Below the pieces are notes generated by a model. It was given only the letters and a program-made list of their open reading frames with translations, was not told the origin of the DNA and did no database searches. A program made the translations under genes and the position numbers. Shown in pieces: positions 25,666 to 35,331 of a stretch of DNA of 64,000 nt; the stretch's first letter is position 1; each line of letters begins with the position of its first letter. The DNA is from Enterobacter soli ATCC BAA-2102 (GTDB lineage Bacteria; Pseudomonadota; Gammaproteobacteria; Enterobacterales; Enterobacteriaceae): assembly GCF_001654845.1 (NCBI RefSeq), contig NZ_LXES01000049.1, forward strand, positions 62,001-126,000, given 5' to 3'.

Positions 25666-25771
25666 GTGAATTCTCCTGACTCTCAATCGTCTGTATTAAG
25701 GCTACGCCAGCCCCGCAGAACACACAATTCATAGCATCAATATGAAATGAATTAATGATCAAAAAAAGCCC

Positions 25772-25800
25772 TTGCATTCTGCGGTGCAACTGGTTTAGGT
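25772..25800 (+). promoter_or_regulatory. his operon promoter
   Basis: -35 TTGCAT (25772-25777) and -10 TTAGGT (25795-25800), spaced 17 bp, closely resemble the known Salmonella his promoter, which is stimulated by ppGpp. Confidence 0.8.
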
Positions 25801-25840
25801 TAAAAGGCATCAAATGAATAAGCATTCATCGAGAAAATTT

Positions 25841-25891
25841 ATGACACGCGTTCAATTTAAACACCACCATCATCACCATCATCCTGACTAG
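25841..25891 (+). CDS. hisL: HisL, his operon leader peptide
   Basis: The 16-residue peptide MTRVQFKHHHHHHHPD has seven consecutive histidine codons, as in E. coli and Salmonella. Ribosome stalling at these codons when charged tRNA-His is scarce favours the antiterminator over the terminator ahead of hisG. Confidence 0.97.
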   Translation: MTRVQFKHHHHHHHPD

Positions 25892-25952
25892 TCTTTCAGG
25901 CGATGTGTGCTGGAAGACGTTTGGATCTTCCAGTGGTGCATGAACGCAAGAG

Positions 25953-25990
25953 AAAGCCCCCGGAAGATCTTCTTCCGGGGGCTTTTTTTT
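25953..25990 (+). terminator. his attenuator terminator
   Basis: AAAGCCCCCGGAAGA / TCTTCCGGGGGCTTT is a 15-bp perfect stem with a TCT loop and a run of eight T residues. Earlier complementary leader segments (GGAAGACG / CGTCTTCC type, about 25910-25932) provide the alternative pairings. Confidence 0.95.
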
Positions 25991-26035
25991 GGACTGAATT
26001 CAGACAGGTTAAAACAGGTTAACGAGGAATAAAGA

Positions 26036-26935
26036 ATGTTAGATAACTCACGTTTACGCATAGCTATGCAAAAATCCGGCCGTCTTAGTGATGATTCACG
26101 CGAATTGCTGGCTCGCTGCGGGATTAAAATCAACCTGCACACTCAGCGCCTGATTGCCCTGGCTGAGAATATGCCAATCGATATTCTGCGCGTGCGTGAT
26201 GACGATATCCCGGGCCTGGTGATGGATGGCGTGGTTGATCTTGGGATCATCGGCGAAAACGTGCTGGAAGAAGAGTTACTGACCCGCCGCGCACAGGGTG
26301 AAGACCCGCGCTACTTCACCCTGCGTCGTCTGGACTTCGGCGGTTGCCGTCTGTCTCTTGCCACCCCCGCGGATGAAGCATGGGATGGCCCGGCGGCACT
26401 GAATGGCAAACGTATTGCAACCTCTTACCCTCACCTGCTGAAGCGTTACCTGGATCAAAAAGGCGTGCAGTTCAAATCCTGTCTGCTGAACGGCTCTGTT
26501 GAAGTTGCTCCGCGCGCTGGCCTCGCCGATGCCATTTGCGACCTGGTGTCTACCGGCGCAACGCTGGAAGCAAACGGCCTGCGTGAAGTGGAAGTGATTT
26601 ACCGCTCCAAAGCCTGCCTTATCCAGCGTGATGGCGAAATGGACAGCGCCAAGCAGCAGCTTATCGACAGACTGCTGACCCGTATTCAGGGTGTGATTCA
26701 GGCTCGCGAATCAAAATACATCATGATGCACGCGCCAACCGAACGCCTGGATGAAGTGATTGCCCTGCTGCCGGGTGCTGAGCGCCCAACCATTCTGCCG
26801 CTGGCGGGCGATCAGCAGCGTGTAGCAATGCACATGGTAAGCAGCGAAACCCTGTTTTGGGAAACCATGGAAAAACTGAAAGCACTGGGCGCAAGCTCTA
26901 TTCTGGTGCTACCAATTGAGAAGATGATGGAGTAA
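26036..26935 (+). CDS. hisG: ATP phosphoribosyltransferase
   Basis: The first and feedback-regulated step of histidine synthesis, joining ATP and PRPP to form phosphoribosyl-ATP. It is the long (HisG-L) form, 299 residues. Two catalytic periplasmic-binding-like lobes are followed by a C-terminal ACT-like histidine-binding domain (about 225-299). The PRPP-binding stretch DLVSTGATLEANGL is visible at about 169-182. It is the first structural gene after the attenuator. Confidence 0.97.
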   Translation: MLDNSRLRIAMQKSGRLSDDSRELLARCGIKINLHTQRLIALAENMPIDILRVRDDDIPGLVMDGVVDLGIIGENVLEEELLTRRAQGEDPRYFTLRRLDFGGCRLSLATPADEAWDGPAALNGKRIATSYPHLLKRYLDQKGVQFKSCLLNGSVEVAPRAGLADAICDLVSTGATLEANGLREVEVIYRSKACLIQRDGEMDSAKQQLIDRLLTRIQGVIQARESKYIMMHAPTERLDEVIALLPGAERPTILPLAGDQQRVAMHMVSSETLFWETMEKLKALGASSILVLPIEKMME

Positions 26936-26940
26936 TTGCC

Positions 26941-28245
26941 ATGAGCTTTAACACAATCATCGACTGGAATACGTGTACTGAAGAGCAACAGCGTGACCTG
27001 CTGATGCGCCCGGCGATTTCCGCCTCCGAGAGTATCACCCGTACCGTGGCGGAGATCCTGAACAACGTCAAATCCCGCGGCGATGATGCGCTGCGTGAAT
27101 ACAGCGCAAAGTTCGATAAAACCGAGGTTGGCGCGCTGAAAGTCACCGAACAAGAAATTGCGGATGCCAACAGCCGTCTGGGTGACGAGATCAAGCAGGC
27201 GATGGCCGTGGCGGTGAAAAACATCGATACCTTCCACACCGCGCAAAAGCTGCAAATTGTTGATGTGGAAACCCTGCCAGGCGTGCGCTGCCAGCAGGTA
27301 ACGCGCCCGGTAGCCTCTGTGGGGCTCTATATTCCTGGCGGTTCGGCGCCGCTGTTTTCAACCGTATTAATGCTGGCCACCCCGGCGCGTATTGCCGGAT
27401 GCCAGAAAGTCGTCCTTTGTTCCCCACCGCCGATTGCTGATGAAATTCTGTATGCCGCTAAGCTCTGTGGCGTGCAGGAGATCTTTAAAGTGGGCGGCGC
27501 GCAGGCGATTTCTGCTCTGGCCTTCGGCACCGAATCCGTCCCGAAAGTCGACAAGATTTTTGGGCCGGGCAATGCGTACGTAACTGAAGCCAAGCGCCAG
27601 GTCAGCCAGCGTCTGGACGGCGCGGCAATCGATATGCCTGCCGGCCCGTCCGAAGTGCTGGTGATTGCCGACAGCGGTGCAACGCCTGATTTTGTGGCGT
27701 CCGACCTGTTATCTCAGGCTGAACACGGCCCCGATTCTCAGGTGATTTTGCTGACGCCGGATGCCGACATGGCCAGACGCACAGGCGAAGCCGTGGAACG
27801 CCAGCTCGCTGATTTGCCCCGTGCCGACACCGCCCGCCAGGCACTGTCCGCCAGCCGTCTGATTGTGGCGAGCAGTATTGAGCAGTGTATTGCCATCTCT
27901 AACCAGTATGGCCCGGAGCACCTGATTATTCAGACCCGCAACGCACGTGAACTGGTTGATGGTATCACCAGCGCGGGCTCTGTCTTCCTGGGCGACTGGT
28001 CGCCTGAATCGGCTGGCGATTACGCCTCCGGAACAAACCACGTGCTGCCCACTTATGGCTACACGTCCACCTGTTCCAGCCTGGGGCTGGCGGATTTCCA
28101 GAAACGCATGACAGTGCAGGAACTCTCCCGCGAAGGTTTTGCATCCCTGGCATCCACCATTGAAACCCTGGCCGCAGCAGAACGTCTGACCGCCCACAAA
28201 AATGCCGTTACGCTGCGCGTTGCAGCCCTGAAGGAGCAAGCATGA
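26941..28245 (+). CDS. hisD: Histidinol dehydrogenase
   Basis: This zinc- and NAD-dependent enzyme catalyses the last two oxidations from histidinol to histidine. It has 434 residues, as in E. coli. The family signature around GPSEVLVIADSGATPDFVASDLLSQAEHG is present, including the Gln and His that bind zinc. The gene lies 5 bp after hisG and overlaps hisC by 4 bp. Confidence 0.97.
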   Translation: MSFNTIIDWNTCTEEQQRDLLMRPAISASESITRTVAEILNNVKSRGDDALREYSAKFDKTEVGALKVTEQEIADANSRLGDEIKQAMAVAVKNIDTFHTAQKLQIVDVETLPGVRCQQVTRPVASVGLYIPGGSAPLFSTVLMLATPARIAGCQKVVLCSPPPIADEILYAAKLCGVQEIFKVGGAQAISALAFGTESVPKVDKIFGPGNAYVTEAKRQVSQRLDGAAIDMPAGPSEVLVIADSGATPDFVASDLLSQAEHGPDSQVILLTPDADMARRTGEAVERQLADLPRADTARQALSASRLIVASSIEQCIAISNQYGPEHLIIQTRNARELVDGITSAGSVFLGDWSPESAGDYASGTNHVLPTYGYTSTCSSLGLADFQKRMTVQELSREGFASLASTIETLAAAERLTAHKNAVTLRVAALKEQA

Positions 28246-29303
28246 ACATTGAAGAATTAGCTCGCGAAAATGTCCGTCGACTGACTCCGTATCAGTCTGC
28301 GCGCCGCCTGGGCGGTAACGGTGATGTGTGGCTGAATGCCAACGAATTTCCGACGGCGGTGAAGTTTGAGCTGTCTCAGCAAACGCTTAACCGCTACCCG
28401 GAGTGCCAGCCAAAAGCCGTTATTGAGAACTATGCCGCCTATGCTGGCGTAAAGCCTGAGCAGGTGCTGGTCAGCCGCGGCGCCGACGAAGGCATTGAGT
28501 TGCTTATTCGTGCCTTCTGCGAGCCTGGCAAAGATGCCGTCATGTATTGCCAGCCAACCTATGGCATGTACAGCGTGAGCGCGGAAACCTTCGGTGTGGC
28601 CTGTCGTAACGTGCAGGCGCTGGACGACTGGCAGCTGGATCTTGAGAAGATTGCGAAAAACCTCGATGGCGTGAAAGTGGTGTTTGTCTGTAGCCCAAAC
28701 AACCCGACCGGGCAGATTATCAATCCACAGGACATCCGCACGCTGCTGGAAATGACCCGTGGCAAAGCCCTGGTTGTTGCGGATGAGGCTTACATTGAAT
28801 TTTGCCCGCAGGCGTCTCTTGCCGGCTGGCTCGAAGAGTACCCGCACCTGGTCGTGCTGCGCACGCTGTCGAAAGCCTTTGCTCTTGCTGGCCTGCGCTG
28901 CGGTTTTACGCTGGCCAATAAAGAGGTTATCGACCTGCTGTTGAAAGTGATCGCACCATACCCGCTTTCTACCCCGGTTGCAGATATTGCCGCTCAGGCA
29001 CTGACACCGCAAGGGCTTGAGGCAATGCGCGGCCGCGTCGCACAAATCCTGAATGAGCGTCAATATCTGGTCAATGCGCTAAGAGAGATAGCCTGCGTTG
29101 AACAGGTTTTCGACTCTGAAACAAATTACATCCTGGTGCGTTTTATCGCCTCCAGCGCGGTATTTAAATCCTTGTGGGATCAGGGCATTATCTTACGAGA
29201 TCAAAACAAACAACCTTCCCTGAGCGGCTGCCTGCGTATTACCGTCGGGACCCGTGAAGAGAGCCAGCGCGTTATTGACGCCCTGAATGCGGAGAAAGTA
29301 TGA
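28242..29303 (+). CDS. hisC: Histidinol-phosphate aminotransferase
   Basis: A PLP-dependent fold-type I enzyme transferring an amino group from glutamate to imidazole-acetol phosphate. It has 353 residues; the Schiff-base lysine is in LRTLSKAFALAGLRCG, and PNNPTGQ and the VVADEAYIEF strand are conserved. The ATGA overlap with hisD implies translational coupling. Confidence 0.97.
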   Translation: MNIEELARENVRRLTPYQSARRLGGNGDVWLNANEFPTAVKFELSQQTLNRYPECQPKAVIENYAAYAGVKPEQVLVSRGADEGIELLIRAFCEPGKDAVMYCQPTYGMYSVSAETFGVACRNVQALDDWQLDLEKIAKNLDGVKVVFVCSPNNPTGQIINPQDIRTLLEMTRGKALVVADEAYIEFCPQASLAGWLEEYPHLVVLRTLSKAFALAGLRCGFTLANKEVIDLLLKVIAPYPLSTPVADIAAQALTPQGLEAMRGRVAQILNERQYLVNALREIACVEQVFDSETNYILVRFIASSAVFKSLWDQGIILRDQNKQPSLSGCLRITVGTREESQRVIDALNAEKV

Positions 29304-30367
29304 GCCAGAAGTACCTTTTCATCGATCGTGACGGCACTATTATTGCCGAGCCGCCAACTGATTTTCAGGTCGATCGTCTCGACAAACTGGCTTTTGAAGC
29401 TGACGTCATCCCGGTATTGCTCAAATTGCAAAAAGCCGGGTTTAAGCTGGTGATGATCACCAATCAGGATGGTCTGGGCACCAGCAGCTTCCCGCAGGCG
29501 GATTTTGACGGCCCGCATAATCTGATGATGCAAATTCTGACCTCTCAGGGTGTGGAATTTGAAGAGGTGCTGATCTGCCCGCACCTTCCGGCGGATAACT
29601 GTGATTGCCGTAAGCCGAAGACAAAACTGGTAGAGCGCTACCTGGCAGAAGCCGTGCTGGATAAAGCCAACAGCTATGTCATCGGCGATCGCGCCACGGA
29701 TATCACTCTGGCTGAGAACATGGGTATTTCTGGCCTGCGCTACAACCGCAGCGAGCTCAACTGGGCGCAGATTGGCGAGCAGCTGACTAAACGCGATCGT
29801 TACTCGCACGTTGAGCGTAATACCAAAGAGACGCAGATCGACGTGAAGGTCTGGCTGGATCGTGAAGGCGGCAGCAAGATCCACACCGGCGTCGGGTTCT
29901 TCGATCACATGCTGGATCAAATTGCCACCCACGGTGGGTTCCGCATGGAAATTGCGGTAAAAGGCGATCTGTACATCGACGATCACCACACCGTTGAAGA
30001 CACCGGTCTGGCGCTGGGGGAAGCGCTCAAGCTGGCGCTGGGTGACAAGCGCGGTATCAACCGTTTTGGCTTTGTTCTGCCAATGGACGAGTGCCTTGCG
30101 CGCTGTGCGCTGGATATTTCTGGCCGTCCGCATCTGGAATACAAAGCTGATTTCACCTACCAGCGCGTAGGCGATCTCAGCACTGAAATGGTTGAACACT
30201 TCTTCCGTTCGCTTTCCTACACCATGGGTCTGACACTGCACCTGAAAACCAAAGGCAAGAACGACCATCACCGTGTAGAGAGCCTGTTCAAAGCGTTTGG
30301 TCGCACCCTTCGTCAGGCAATTCGTGTGGAAGGTGATGCCCTGCCCTCGTCTAAAGGAGTGTTGTAA
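29300..30367 (+). CDS. hisB: Bifunctional histidinol-phosphatase / imidazoleglycerol-phosphate dehydratase
   Basis: A 355-residue fusion of two enzymes. The N-terminal HAD phosphatase (about 1-165) has DRDGT with nucleophile Asp9 and Asp11, plus a zinc loop with CPHLPADNCDC. The C-terminal dehydratase (about 168-355) has the metal-binding motifs FDHMLDQIATHG and DDHHTVED. It overlaps hisC by 4 bp. Confidence 0.97.
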   Translation: MSQKYLFIDRDGTIIAEPPTDFQVDRLDKLAFEADVIPVLLKLQKAGFKLVMITNQDGLGTSSFPQADFDGPHNLMMQILTSQGVEFEEVLICPHLPADNCDCRKPKTKLVERYLAEAVLDKANSYVIGDRATDITLAENMGISGLRYNRSELNWAQIGEQLTKRDRYSHVERNTKETQIDVKVWLDREGGSKIHTGVGFFDHMLDQIATHGGFRMEIAVKGDLYIDDHHTVEDTGLALGEALKLALGDKRGINRFGFVLPMDECLARCALDISGRPHLEYKADFTYQRVGDLSTEMVEHFFRSLSYTMGLTLHLKTKGKNDHHRVESLFKAFGRTLRQAIRVEGDALPSSKGVL

Positions 30368-30957
30368 TGAACGTGGTCATTCTGGATACCGGATGCGCCA
30401 ACCTGAATTCCGTGAAATCGGCTATTTCGCGCCACGGCTATGAGCCTGTGGTCAGCCGTGACCCGGACGTGGTGTTACGCGCCGACAAACTCTTTTTACC
30501 CGGCGTGGGCACGGCGCAGACAGCCATGGATCAGATCCACCAACGTGAGCTGGTTGACCTGATTAAAGCCTGTACCCAGCCCGTGCTGGGGATCTGCCTG
30601 GGAATGCAGATTCTGGGTCGTCATAGCGCAGAGAACAACGGCGTCGACCTGCTGGGAATTATCGATCAGGATGTGCCGAAAATGACCGACCACGGTCTGC
30701 CACTCCCACATATGGGCTGGAACCGTGTGTACCCGAAAGCAGGAGACAGACTGTTTCGCGGCATTGAAGACGGTGCTTATTTCTACTTTGTGCACAGCTA
30801 CGCCATGCCGGTGAACCCGTACACCATTGCCCAGTGCAACTACGGCGAGCCATTTACCGCTGCGGTTCAGAAAGACAATTTCTACGGCGTGCAGTTTCAC
30901 CCGGAACGCTCTGGTGCCGCAGGCGCGCAGTTGCTGAAAAACTTCCTGGAGATGTGA
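30367..30957 (+). CDS. hisH: Imidazole glycerol phosphate synthase, glutaminase subunit
   Basis: The class I glutamine amidotransferase subunit, passing ammonia to HisF. It has 196 residues with the catalytic triad Cys77 (GICLGMQ), His178 and Glu180 (FHPERSG). TAATG and TGATG junctions couple it to hisB and hisA. Confidence 0.97.
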   Translation: MNVVILDTGCANLNSVKSAISRHGYEPVVSRDPDVVLRADKLFLPGVGTAQTAMDQIHQRELVDLIKACTQPVLGICLGMQILGRHSAENNGVDLLGIIDQDVPKMTDHGLPLPHMGWNRVYPKAGDRLFRGIEDGAYFYFVHSYAMPVNPYTIAQCNYGEPFTAAVQKDNFYGVQFHPERSGAAGAQLLKNFLEM

Positions 30958-31694
30958 TGATTATTCCCGCATTAGATTTAATTGACGGCACGGTCGTCCG
31001 GCTCCACCAGGGTGATTACGCGCAGCAACGTGATTACGGCAATGATCCGCTGCCGCGTTTGCAGGATTACGCCGCGCAGGGTGCAGAAGTGCTGCACCTG
31101 GTGGATCTCACCGGTGCGAAAGACCCGGCTAAACGCCAGATCCCTCTGCTCAAAAAACTGGTCGCGGGCGTGAATGTGCCCGTTCAGGTGGGCGGTGGCG
31201 TGCGTACTGAAGAGGACGTTGCGGCCCTGCTTGAAGCGGGTGTGGCGCGCGTTGTCGTTGGCTCTACCGCCGTAAAAGATCCCGAAATGGTTAAAGGCTG
31301 GTTCCGCCGTTTCGGTGCGGATGCGCTGGTGCTGGCGCTGGACGTGCGTATTGACGAACAGGGCACCAAACAGGTGGCCGTCAGCGGCTGGCAGGAAAAC
31401 TCCGGCATGACGCTCGAGGAGCTGGTTGATATTTATCTGCCGGTGGGCCTGAAACATGTGCTTTGCACGGATATCTCTCGCGACGGGACGCTGGCAGGCT
31501 CGAATGTTTCTTTGTACGACGAAGTCTGCGCACGTTATCCGCAGGTGGCGTTCCAGTCCTCTGGTGGCATCGGGGATTTGGCCGACATCGCCGCTCTGCG
31601 CGGTACGGGTGTTCGCGGCGTGATTGTTGGACGCGCCTTACTGGAAGGAAAATTTACTGTGACGGAGGCGATTCAATGCTGGCAAAACGGATAA
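30957..31694 (+). CDS. hisA: ProFAR isomerase
   Basis: A 245-residue TIM-barrel enzyme performing the Amadori rearrangement of ProFAR to PRFAR. Catalytic Asp7 is in IIPALDLIDG; the phosphate-binding half-repeats GGGVRTEED and SGGIGDLAD are visible. The ATG at 30957 overlaps the hisH stop codon; a longer frame from 30834 is an artefact. Confidence 0.97.
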   Translation: MIIPALDLIDGTVVRLHQGDYAQQRDYGNDPLPRLQDYAAQGAEVLHLVDLTGAKDPAKRQIPLLKKLVAGVNVPVQVGGGVRTEEDVAALLEAGVARVVVGSTAVKDPEMVKGWFRRFGADALVLALDVRIDEQGTKQVAVSGWQENSGMTLEELVDIYLPVGLKHVLCTDISRDGTLAGSNVSLYDEVCARYPQVAFQSSGGIGDLADIAALRGTGVRGVIVGRALLEGKFTVTEAIQCWQNG

Positions 31695-32452
31695 TCCCTT
31701 GCCTGGACGTACGTGACGGCCAGGTGGTGAAAGGCGTGCAGTTCCGCAACCACGAAATCATTGGTGACATCGTCCCGCTGGCAAAACGTTATGCCGATGA
31801 AGGTGCAGACGAGCTGGTATTTTACGATATCACCGCATCAAGCGATGGCCGCGTTGTGGACAAAAGCTGGGTCGCGCGCGTGGCGGAAGTGATTGATATT
31901 CCCTTCTGCGTGGCGGGCGGGATAAAGTCTGCGGAAGATGCAGCCAAAATTCTCTCCTTCGGGGCGGATAAAATCTCCATCAACTCACCGGCTCTGGCCG
32001 ACCCTGAATTAATCACCCGTCTGGCAGACCGCTTTGGCGTGCAGTGCATTGTGGTGGGCATTGATACCTGGTTTGACGACGCAACGGGCAAGTATCACGT
32101 TAACCAGTATACCGGCGACGAAAGCCGTACCCGAGTAACCCAGTGGGAGACGCTGGATTGGGTGCAGGAAGTCCAGAAACGTGGCGCAGGTGAAATCGTA
32201 CTGAATATGATGAACCAGGACGGCGTACGTAACGGCTACGACCTGGAGCAGTTGAAAAAAGTGCGTTCGGTGTGCCATGTGCCGCTGATCGCCTCCGGTG
32301 GCGCGGGAACCATGGAGCACTTCCTGGAAGCCTTCCGCGATGCATCCGTAGACGGTGCGCTTGCCGCATCCGTGTTCCATAAGCAAATTATCAATATTGG
32401 TGAGTTAAAAACGTACCTGGCAAATCAGGGCGTGGAGATAAGGGTATGTTAA
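31676..32452 (+). CDS. hisF: Imidazole glycerol phosphate synthase, cyclase subunit
   Basis: A 258-residue TIM barrel that, with HisH ammonia, closes the imidazole ring and releases AICAR. Catalytic Asp11 is in IIPCLDVRDG, and FYDITAS, VAGGIKS and IASGGAGT are conserved. It overlaps hisA by 19 bp and hisI by 7 bp; the longer frame from 31463 is not used. Confidence 0.97.
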   Translation: MLAKRIIPCLDVRDGQVVKGVQFRNHEIIGDIVPLAKRYADEGADELVFYDITASSDGRVVDKSWVARVAEVIDIPFCVAGGIKSAEDAAKILSFGADKISINSPALADPELITRLADRFGVQCIVVGIDTWFDDATGKYHVNQYTGDESRTRVTQWETLDWVQEVQKRGAGEIVLNMMNQDGVRNGYDLEQLKKVRSVCHVPLIASGGAGTMEHFLEAFRDASVDGALAASVFHKQIINIGELKTYLANQGVEIRVC

Positions 32453-33057
32453 CAGAGCAACAACAGGCGCAGCTGGATTGGGAAAAAACTGACGGATTAT
32501 TGCCAGTCGTTGTACAACATGCCGTATCAGGCGAAGTCCTGATGCTGGGATATGTGAACCAGGAAGCGCTGGCTAAAACGGTCGACAGCGGTAAAGTCAC
32601 GTTCTTCTCGCGCACTAAACAGCGCCTGTGGACCAAAGGTGAAACCTCGGGGCATTTCCTGAACGTGGTCAGCATTACGCCAGACTGCGATAACGACACC
32701 CTGCTTATCCTGGCAAACCCGATTGGCCCGACCTGCCATAAAGGCACCAACAGTTGCTTTGGTGACGCCAGCCACCAGTGGCTGTTCCTGTATCAGCTTG
32801 AGCAGCTGTTAGCGGAGCGCAAAACGGCGGACCCACAAAGCTCTTATACTGCGAAACTGTATGCCAGCGGCACGAAACGCATTGCGCAGAAGGTCGGTGA
32901 AGAAGGGGTAGAAACGGCTCTGGCGGCGACCGTAAATGACCGCGAAGAGTTGACCAACGAAGCCTCAGATTTGATGTATCACCTGCTGGTGCTACTGCAA
33001 GACCAGGATCTCGACTTAACCGCGGTTATCGAGAATCTGCGTAAACGCCACAAATAA
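32446..33057 (+). CDS. hisI: Bifunctional phosphoribosyl-AMP cyclohydrolase / phosphoribosyl-ATP pyrophosphatase
   Basis: A 203-residue fusion. The N-terminal cyclohydrolase (about 1-110) has the metal and zinc motifs TPDCDNDTLL and PTCHKGTNSCF. The C-terminal all-alpha pyrophosphohydrolase (about 115-203) has KVGEEGVETALAA. It is the last his gene and is followed directly by a strong terminator. Confidence 0.97.
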   Translation: MLTEQQQAQLDWEKTDGLLPVVVQHAVSGEVLMLGYVNQEALAKTVDSGKVTFFSRTKQRLWTKGETSGHFLNVVSITPDCDNDTLLILANPIGPTCHKGTNSCFGDASHQWLFLYQLEQLLAERKTADPQSSYTAKLYASGTKRIAQKVGEEGVETALAATVNDREELTNEASDLMYHLLVLLQDQDLDLTAVIENLRKRHK

Positions 33058-33059
33058 AA

Positions 33060-33087
33060 AAAGACCGGGGAAACCCGGTCTTTTTTT
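33060..33087. terminator. his operon terminator, shared with wzzB
   Basis: AAAGACCGGG-GAAA-CCCGGTCTTT, flanked by A and T runs, sits between converging hisI and wzzB and can work in both directions. Confidence 0.92.
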
Positions 33088-33096
33088 GTCAGCTTA

Positions 33097-34077
33097 TCAG
33101 GCTTTTGGTGTGTAGCTGCGTAACGCGTTACGAACCAACACCACACAGGAACCGATAATCCCACCCAGCAGCACTGCCAGAATCAGCAGAATGGCTTTTT
33201 TCGGGCTGTCGCGCGTCACCGGCAGGTCTGGCTGCATGACATAGCGGTAAGCATGGATAGTGGACGGATCAACGTGAAGTTTCTCGATATCCAGTAAGTT
33301 CTGTTTGGTCTGGTAATACGCTGGCGAGAATACCAATGGGCGCGTCGATTCGTGGTCAATCATCGATTGCAGCGCTTCGCTTCCCAGCAGGAACATGGTT
33401 TCCTGGGTGACATCCTGAGTCTGCTGGATCTGCGGGGTCACAACCTTGGCGGCTTGCGCAAATTTTAACGCTTCGGAGATCTGCTGAATACGCAGGTCTT
33501 TTTGTTCCTGAGCTACTTTCTCCTGGTTTCCGAGAGAGTCGTTCAGCGCTGAAATCTGCTGTGTAATGTTATCTTTCAGGTCAACGCCCAGCTCTTTTGC
33601 TGTCTGTTCATCGACCTGGCGAATATATTGATTCAGCTGCTTCTGCGCCCCTTCTGCCGTACTACTGACATAAGTGATGACCAACGGCAGCGCCTGCCCT
33701 TTCACCGCAGGTTCAATGGATAATTTTTCAGGAACCAGCTGGTTATCAAGCGCCTGAGAAAGCGCTGAAATTGACGCGTTGAAACGACCGATAACGCGCG
33801 ACTGAACATCCGATAACGATGGCGCAGCATTGCCATACAGAATGTTAAGTGCACCGTTGTATGTCGCGACTTGTGCAGCATCTGGCTGGGTGATAATCGC
33901 CGTGGAGGTCCATTTCTCTTTTGCGACAAAGATGTAAATAACCGCCAGAACGATGGCAACAACGACGCAGGTGACGATTGTCTTTTTGCCGTGCCAAAGT
34001 TGCATTACTAAATCAAGTAAATCAAATTGCTCCGGGTCATTGCTTCTACTGACCGCGTTATTGTTGTTATGCGTCAT
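33097..34077 (-). CDS. wzzB: WzzB, O-antigen chain-length regulator
   Basis: A polysaccharide co-polymerase setting the modal number of O units added by Wzy. It has 326 residues, as in E. coli, with the ATG at 34077 (MTHNNNNAV). Membrane segments lie at about 32-52 and 294-315, the second with the proline-rich DSPKKAI motif just before it. The periplasmic coiled-coil region between them contains the QEQKDLRIQQI helix. It is the terminal gene on the his side of the O locus and diverges from uge. Confidence 0.96.
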   Translation of the reverse strand: MTHNNNNAVSRSNDPEQFDLLDLVMQLWHGKKTIVTCVVVAIVLAVIYIFVAKEKWTSTAIITQPDAAQVATYNGALNILYGNAAPSLSDVQSRVIGRFNASISALSQALDNQLVPEKLSIEPAVKGQALPLVITYVSSTAEGAQKQLNQYIRQVDEQTAKELGVDLKDNITQQISALNDSLGNQEKVAQEQKDLRIQQISEALKFAQAAKVVTPQIQQTQDVTQETMFLLGSEALQSMIDHESTRPLVFSPAYYQTKQNLLDIEKLHVDPSTIHAYRYVMQPDLPVTRDSPKKAILLILAVLLGGIIGSCVVLVRNALRSYTPKA

Positions 34078-34270
34078 ACAATCCTTAACAGGTAAAAAGC
34101 ACAAAAAAATATTATTTGTATAGTTTATCCTGTACTGACGATTTTTCTATAGGAATCCTATGAGTTATCCGCTAACTGGTGAAGTTTTGCTAACCTGGCA
34201 CTTAGCGGTATGATGCACACCATCATTTGCGCATAGCGCATCGCGATATTTGTTACTGAAGAGGATTGGT

Positions 34271-35275
34271 ATGAAATTTTTGGTCACCGGAGCCGCTGGT
34301 TTTATTGGCTTTCACGTCAGCGAACGACTTCTGAAGGCGGGCCATCAGGTTGTGGGTATTGATAACCTGAACAGCTACTACGATGTGAGCCTGAAGCAAG
34401 CCCGACTGGATCTTTTGGCGTCTGAGAATTTTACGTTCCGCAAACTCGACCTCGCCGACCGTGAAGGGATGACTGCACTCTTTGCTGAAGAGAAGTTTGA
34501 CCGGGTGATTCACCTGGCCGCTCAGGCTGGCGTGCGTTATTCGCTGGAAAACCCTCATGTTTATGCAGAATCAAACCTGATTGGTCACCTGAACGTTCTG
34601 GAAGGCTGTCGCCATAACCAGGTTCAGCATTTAGTCTATGCTTCTTCCAGCTCCGTGTATGGCCTGAACAGCAAAATGCCATTCTCTACCGATGATTCAG
34701 TGGATCACCCTGTGTCTCTGTACGCGGCCACCAAGAAAGCAAATGAGCTGATGGCGCACACCTATTCGCATCTTTACGGTCTGCCAACCACCGGGCTGCG
34801 CTTCTTTACCGTTTACGGCCCGTGGGGTCGCCCGGACATGGCTCTGTTTAAGTTCACCAAAGCGATGCTCGAAGGTAACAGCATCGATGTGTACAACTAC
34901 GGCAAGATGAAGCGCGACTTTACCTACATCGATGATATCGTCGAAGGTATCATCCGCCTTCAGGACGTTATCCCACAACCGAACCCAGAGTGGACGGTTG
35001 AAACGGGTTCTCCTGCGTCAAGTTCCGCGCCGTACCATATCTACAATATCGGCAACAGCGCCCCTGTTGAGCTGATGGATTACATCACTGCTCTCGAAGA
35101 AGCCCTGGGCACCGAAGCGAAAAAGAATATGATGCCTGTACAGCCAGGTGATGTGCTGGAAACCAGCGCAGATACCAAACCACTTCAGGATGTGGTTGGC
35201 TTTAAACCACAAACTTCTGTGAAAGAAGGGGTTAAGAACTTTGTGGACTGGTATCGCAATTTCTACAACGTCTAA
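34271..35275 (+). CDS. uge: UDP-glucuronate 4-epimerase
   Basis: Interconverts UDP-GlcA and UDP-GalA, giving galacturonate for core LPS or polymers. It is a 334-residue extended SDR with the NAD motif GAAGFIGFH (residues 7-15), SSSSVYGLN and the catalytic YAATKKANE. The ATG at 34271 follows GAGGATTGGT; the frame from 34250 would add seven residues. It is the only plus-strand gene in the polysaccharide block, converging on ugd, which supplies its substrate. Klebsiella and Enterobacter carry uge; E. coli K-12 does not. Confidence 0.9.
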   Translation: MKFLVTGAAGFIGFHVSERLLKAGHQVVGIDNLNSYYDVSLKQARLDLLASENFTFRKLDLADREGMTALFAEEKFDRVIHLAAQAGVRYSLENPHVYAESNLIGHLNVLEGCRHNQVQHLVYASSSSVYGLNSKMPFSTDDSVDHPVSLYAATKKANELMAHTYSHLYGLPTTGLRFFTVYGPWGRPDMALFKFTKAMLEGNSIDVYNYGKMKRDFTYIDDIVEGIIRLQDVIPQPNPEWTVETGSPASSSAPYHIYNIGNSAPVELMDYITALEEALGTEAKKNMMPVQPGDVLETSADTKPLQDVVGFKPQTSVKEGVKNFVDWYRNFYNV

Positions 35276-35282
35276 AAACAAC

Positions 35283-35312
35283 AATGCCCGGCAATGCCGG
35301 GCATTTTTTTAC
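35283..35312. terminator. Bidirectional terminator between uge and ugd
   Basis: AATGCCCGGC-AAT-GCCGGGCATT is followed by a T run between converging genes. Confidence 0.9.
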
Positions 35313-35331
35313 GCGTTATCTGCAACTGCTA

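Noticed and set aside
25862..25882. Short CAC/CAT repeat
   Set aside because: This is the run of seven histidine codons of hisL, not a microsatellite.
25888..26142. Minus-strand frame over the his attenuator
   Set aside because: It covers the terminator stem and the hisG start and has no family features; hisL and the attenuator explain the sequence.
29201..30271. Long open frame opposite hisB (about 355 codons)
   Set aside because: It is antisense to a full-length bifunctional hisB inside an intact operon.
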